Shown here: positions 13,273-13,533 of the stretch, piece by piece | Numbering within the stretch: the stretch's first letter is position 1 | How the letters are laid out: each line of letters begins with the position of its first letter | From: Rubritepida sp. | GTDB lineage: Bacteria; Pseudomonadota; Alphaproteobacteria; Acetobacterales; Acetobacteraceae | Direction: 5' to 3' | Assembly (NCBI GenBank): GCA_014376425.1 | Contig: JACMRO010000293.1 | Location: forward strand, 1 to 13,533 | Length of the DNA: 13,533 nt | Program-made: the position numbers and the translations under genes | Notes under the pieces: model-generated | The model's database searches: none | What the model was told of the DNA's origin: nothing | The model's input: the letters and a program-made list of their open reading frames with translations, nothing else

Positions 13273-13533
13273 TGCCGGAAATGCCGCATGCCGGTGAACA
13301 CCATTGCCAGCCCGGCCACGTCGGCCGCCGCGATCACTTCGCCATCGCGCATCGGCCCGCCAGGCTGGTTGACCGCCGTGGCGCCGGCGGCAGGCGGCGC
13401 CTCCCGCCCGTCGGCGAAGGGAAAGGAGGCGGCGGGGGCGACCACCGACCCCACCGAGAACGGCGTCTCCCGCCCCGCCGCGGGCGCCGCCCCCCCGCCT
13501 TTCCCCGCGGCGCAGCGGCTGCTCTCCACCCCC
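13269..13533 (-). CDS. purH: Bifunctional AICAR transformylase/IMP cyclohydrolase PurH, C-terminal fragment
   Basis: The last 87 codons of PurH, which performs the final two steps of IMP synthesis: formyl transfer to AICAR, then ring closure. The tail AGLAMVFTGMRHFRH, preceded by QPGG and MRDGEVIAAAD, is diagnostic of the C-terminus of the AICAR transformylase domain. The frame is open to the window edge (complete codons from 13532), with the rest of the roughly 520-residue protein outside. Upstream of the tail the match weakens: SDAFFPF, near invariant in the family, reads PAASFPF, VIQPGGS reads VNQPGGP, and the first 20 codons are unusually Gly/Ala-rich. That could be sequence error at a contig end or real decay. 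The TGA at 13269-13271 overlaps the rmuC start. Confidence 0.85.
   Translation of the reverse strand, partial: GVESSRCAAGKGGGAAPAAGRETPFSVGSVVAPAASFPFADGREAPPAAGATAVNQPGGPMRDGEVIAAADVAGLAMVFTGMRHFRH

Overview
The window looks like chromosomal DNA from a GC-rich alphaproteobacterium. The base composition, the gene order plsC-miaB-phoH-ybeY-corC, and the style of the periplasmic binding protein, aminotransferases and PurH C-terminus fit Rhodospirillales, perhaps Acetobacteraceae. This assignment is inference, because no rRNA or tRNA is present. Both ends cut through genes, so it may be a contig or a fragment of one. No phage, IS element, CRISPR, tRNA or recognisable defence or biosynthetic island was seen.

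Layout, left (+ strand): the 3' part of a branched-chain amino-acid type ABC substrate-binding protein gene, then a complete class III aminotransferase of the beta-alanine:pyruvate type, then a stand-alone ccmB (cytochrome c maturation haem/CcmABCD membrane subunit). The first two genes each end inside a short tandem-repeat array (a 13/26-bp period at 807-897 and a 25-bp period at 2261-2403). In both arrays the repeat unit contains the gene's own TGA stop codon and a TTGAGC core. These are the most unusual sequence structures in the window. A gene for an opine-dehydrogenase/ketopantoate-reductase-like NAD(P) protein runs on the - strand, convergent with ccmB and divergent from the next gene.

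Centre (+ strand): plsC-like acyltransferase, a 144-bp gap, then the tightly packed miaB-phoH-ybeY-corC cluster. Its junctions overlap (TTGA at miaB/phoH, about 26 bp at phoH/ybeY, ATGA at ybeY/corC). The cluster covers tRNA ms2i6A modification, a PhoH ATPase, the YbeY endoribonuclease for 16S rRNA maturation, and a CBS-pair CorC protein. A GC-rich hairpin lies between corC and the next convergent gene.

Right (- strand): a four-gene operon read purH -> rmuC -> CNT-type nucleoside transporter -> class III aminotransferase. Every junction is a 4-nt overlap (TTGA, ATGA, ATGA), implying translational coupling. It mixes purine synthesis, a DNA-recombination-limiting protein, a concentrative nucleoside transporter whose nucleobase-contact motif is altered (GMVEAP where GQTEAP is classical), and a transaminase. 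The visible PurH C-terminus carries many unexpected substitutions at family-invariant positions, which may reflect low sequence quality at a contig edge.

Most of the window is ordinary housekeeping sequence. The parts worth a second look are the stop-codon repeat arrays, the orphan ccmB, the CNT motif change and the PurH tail.
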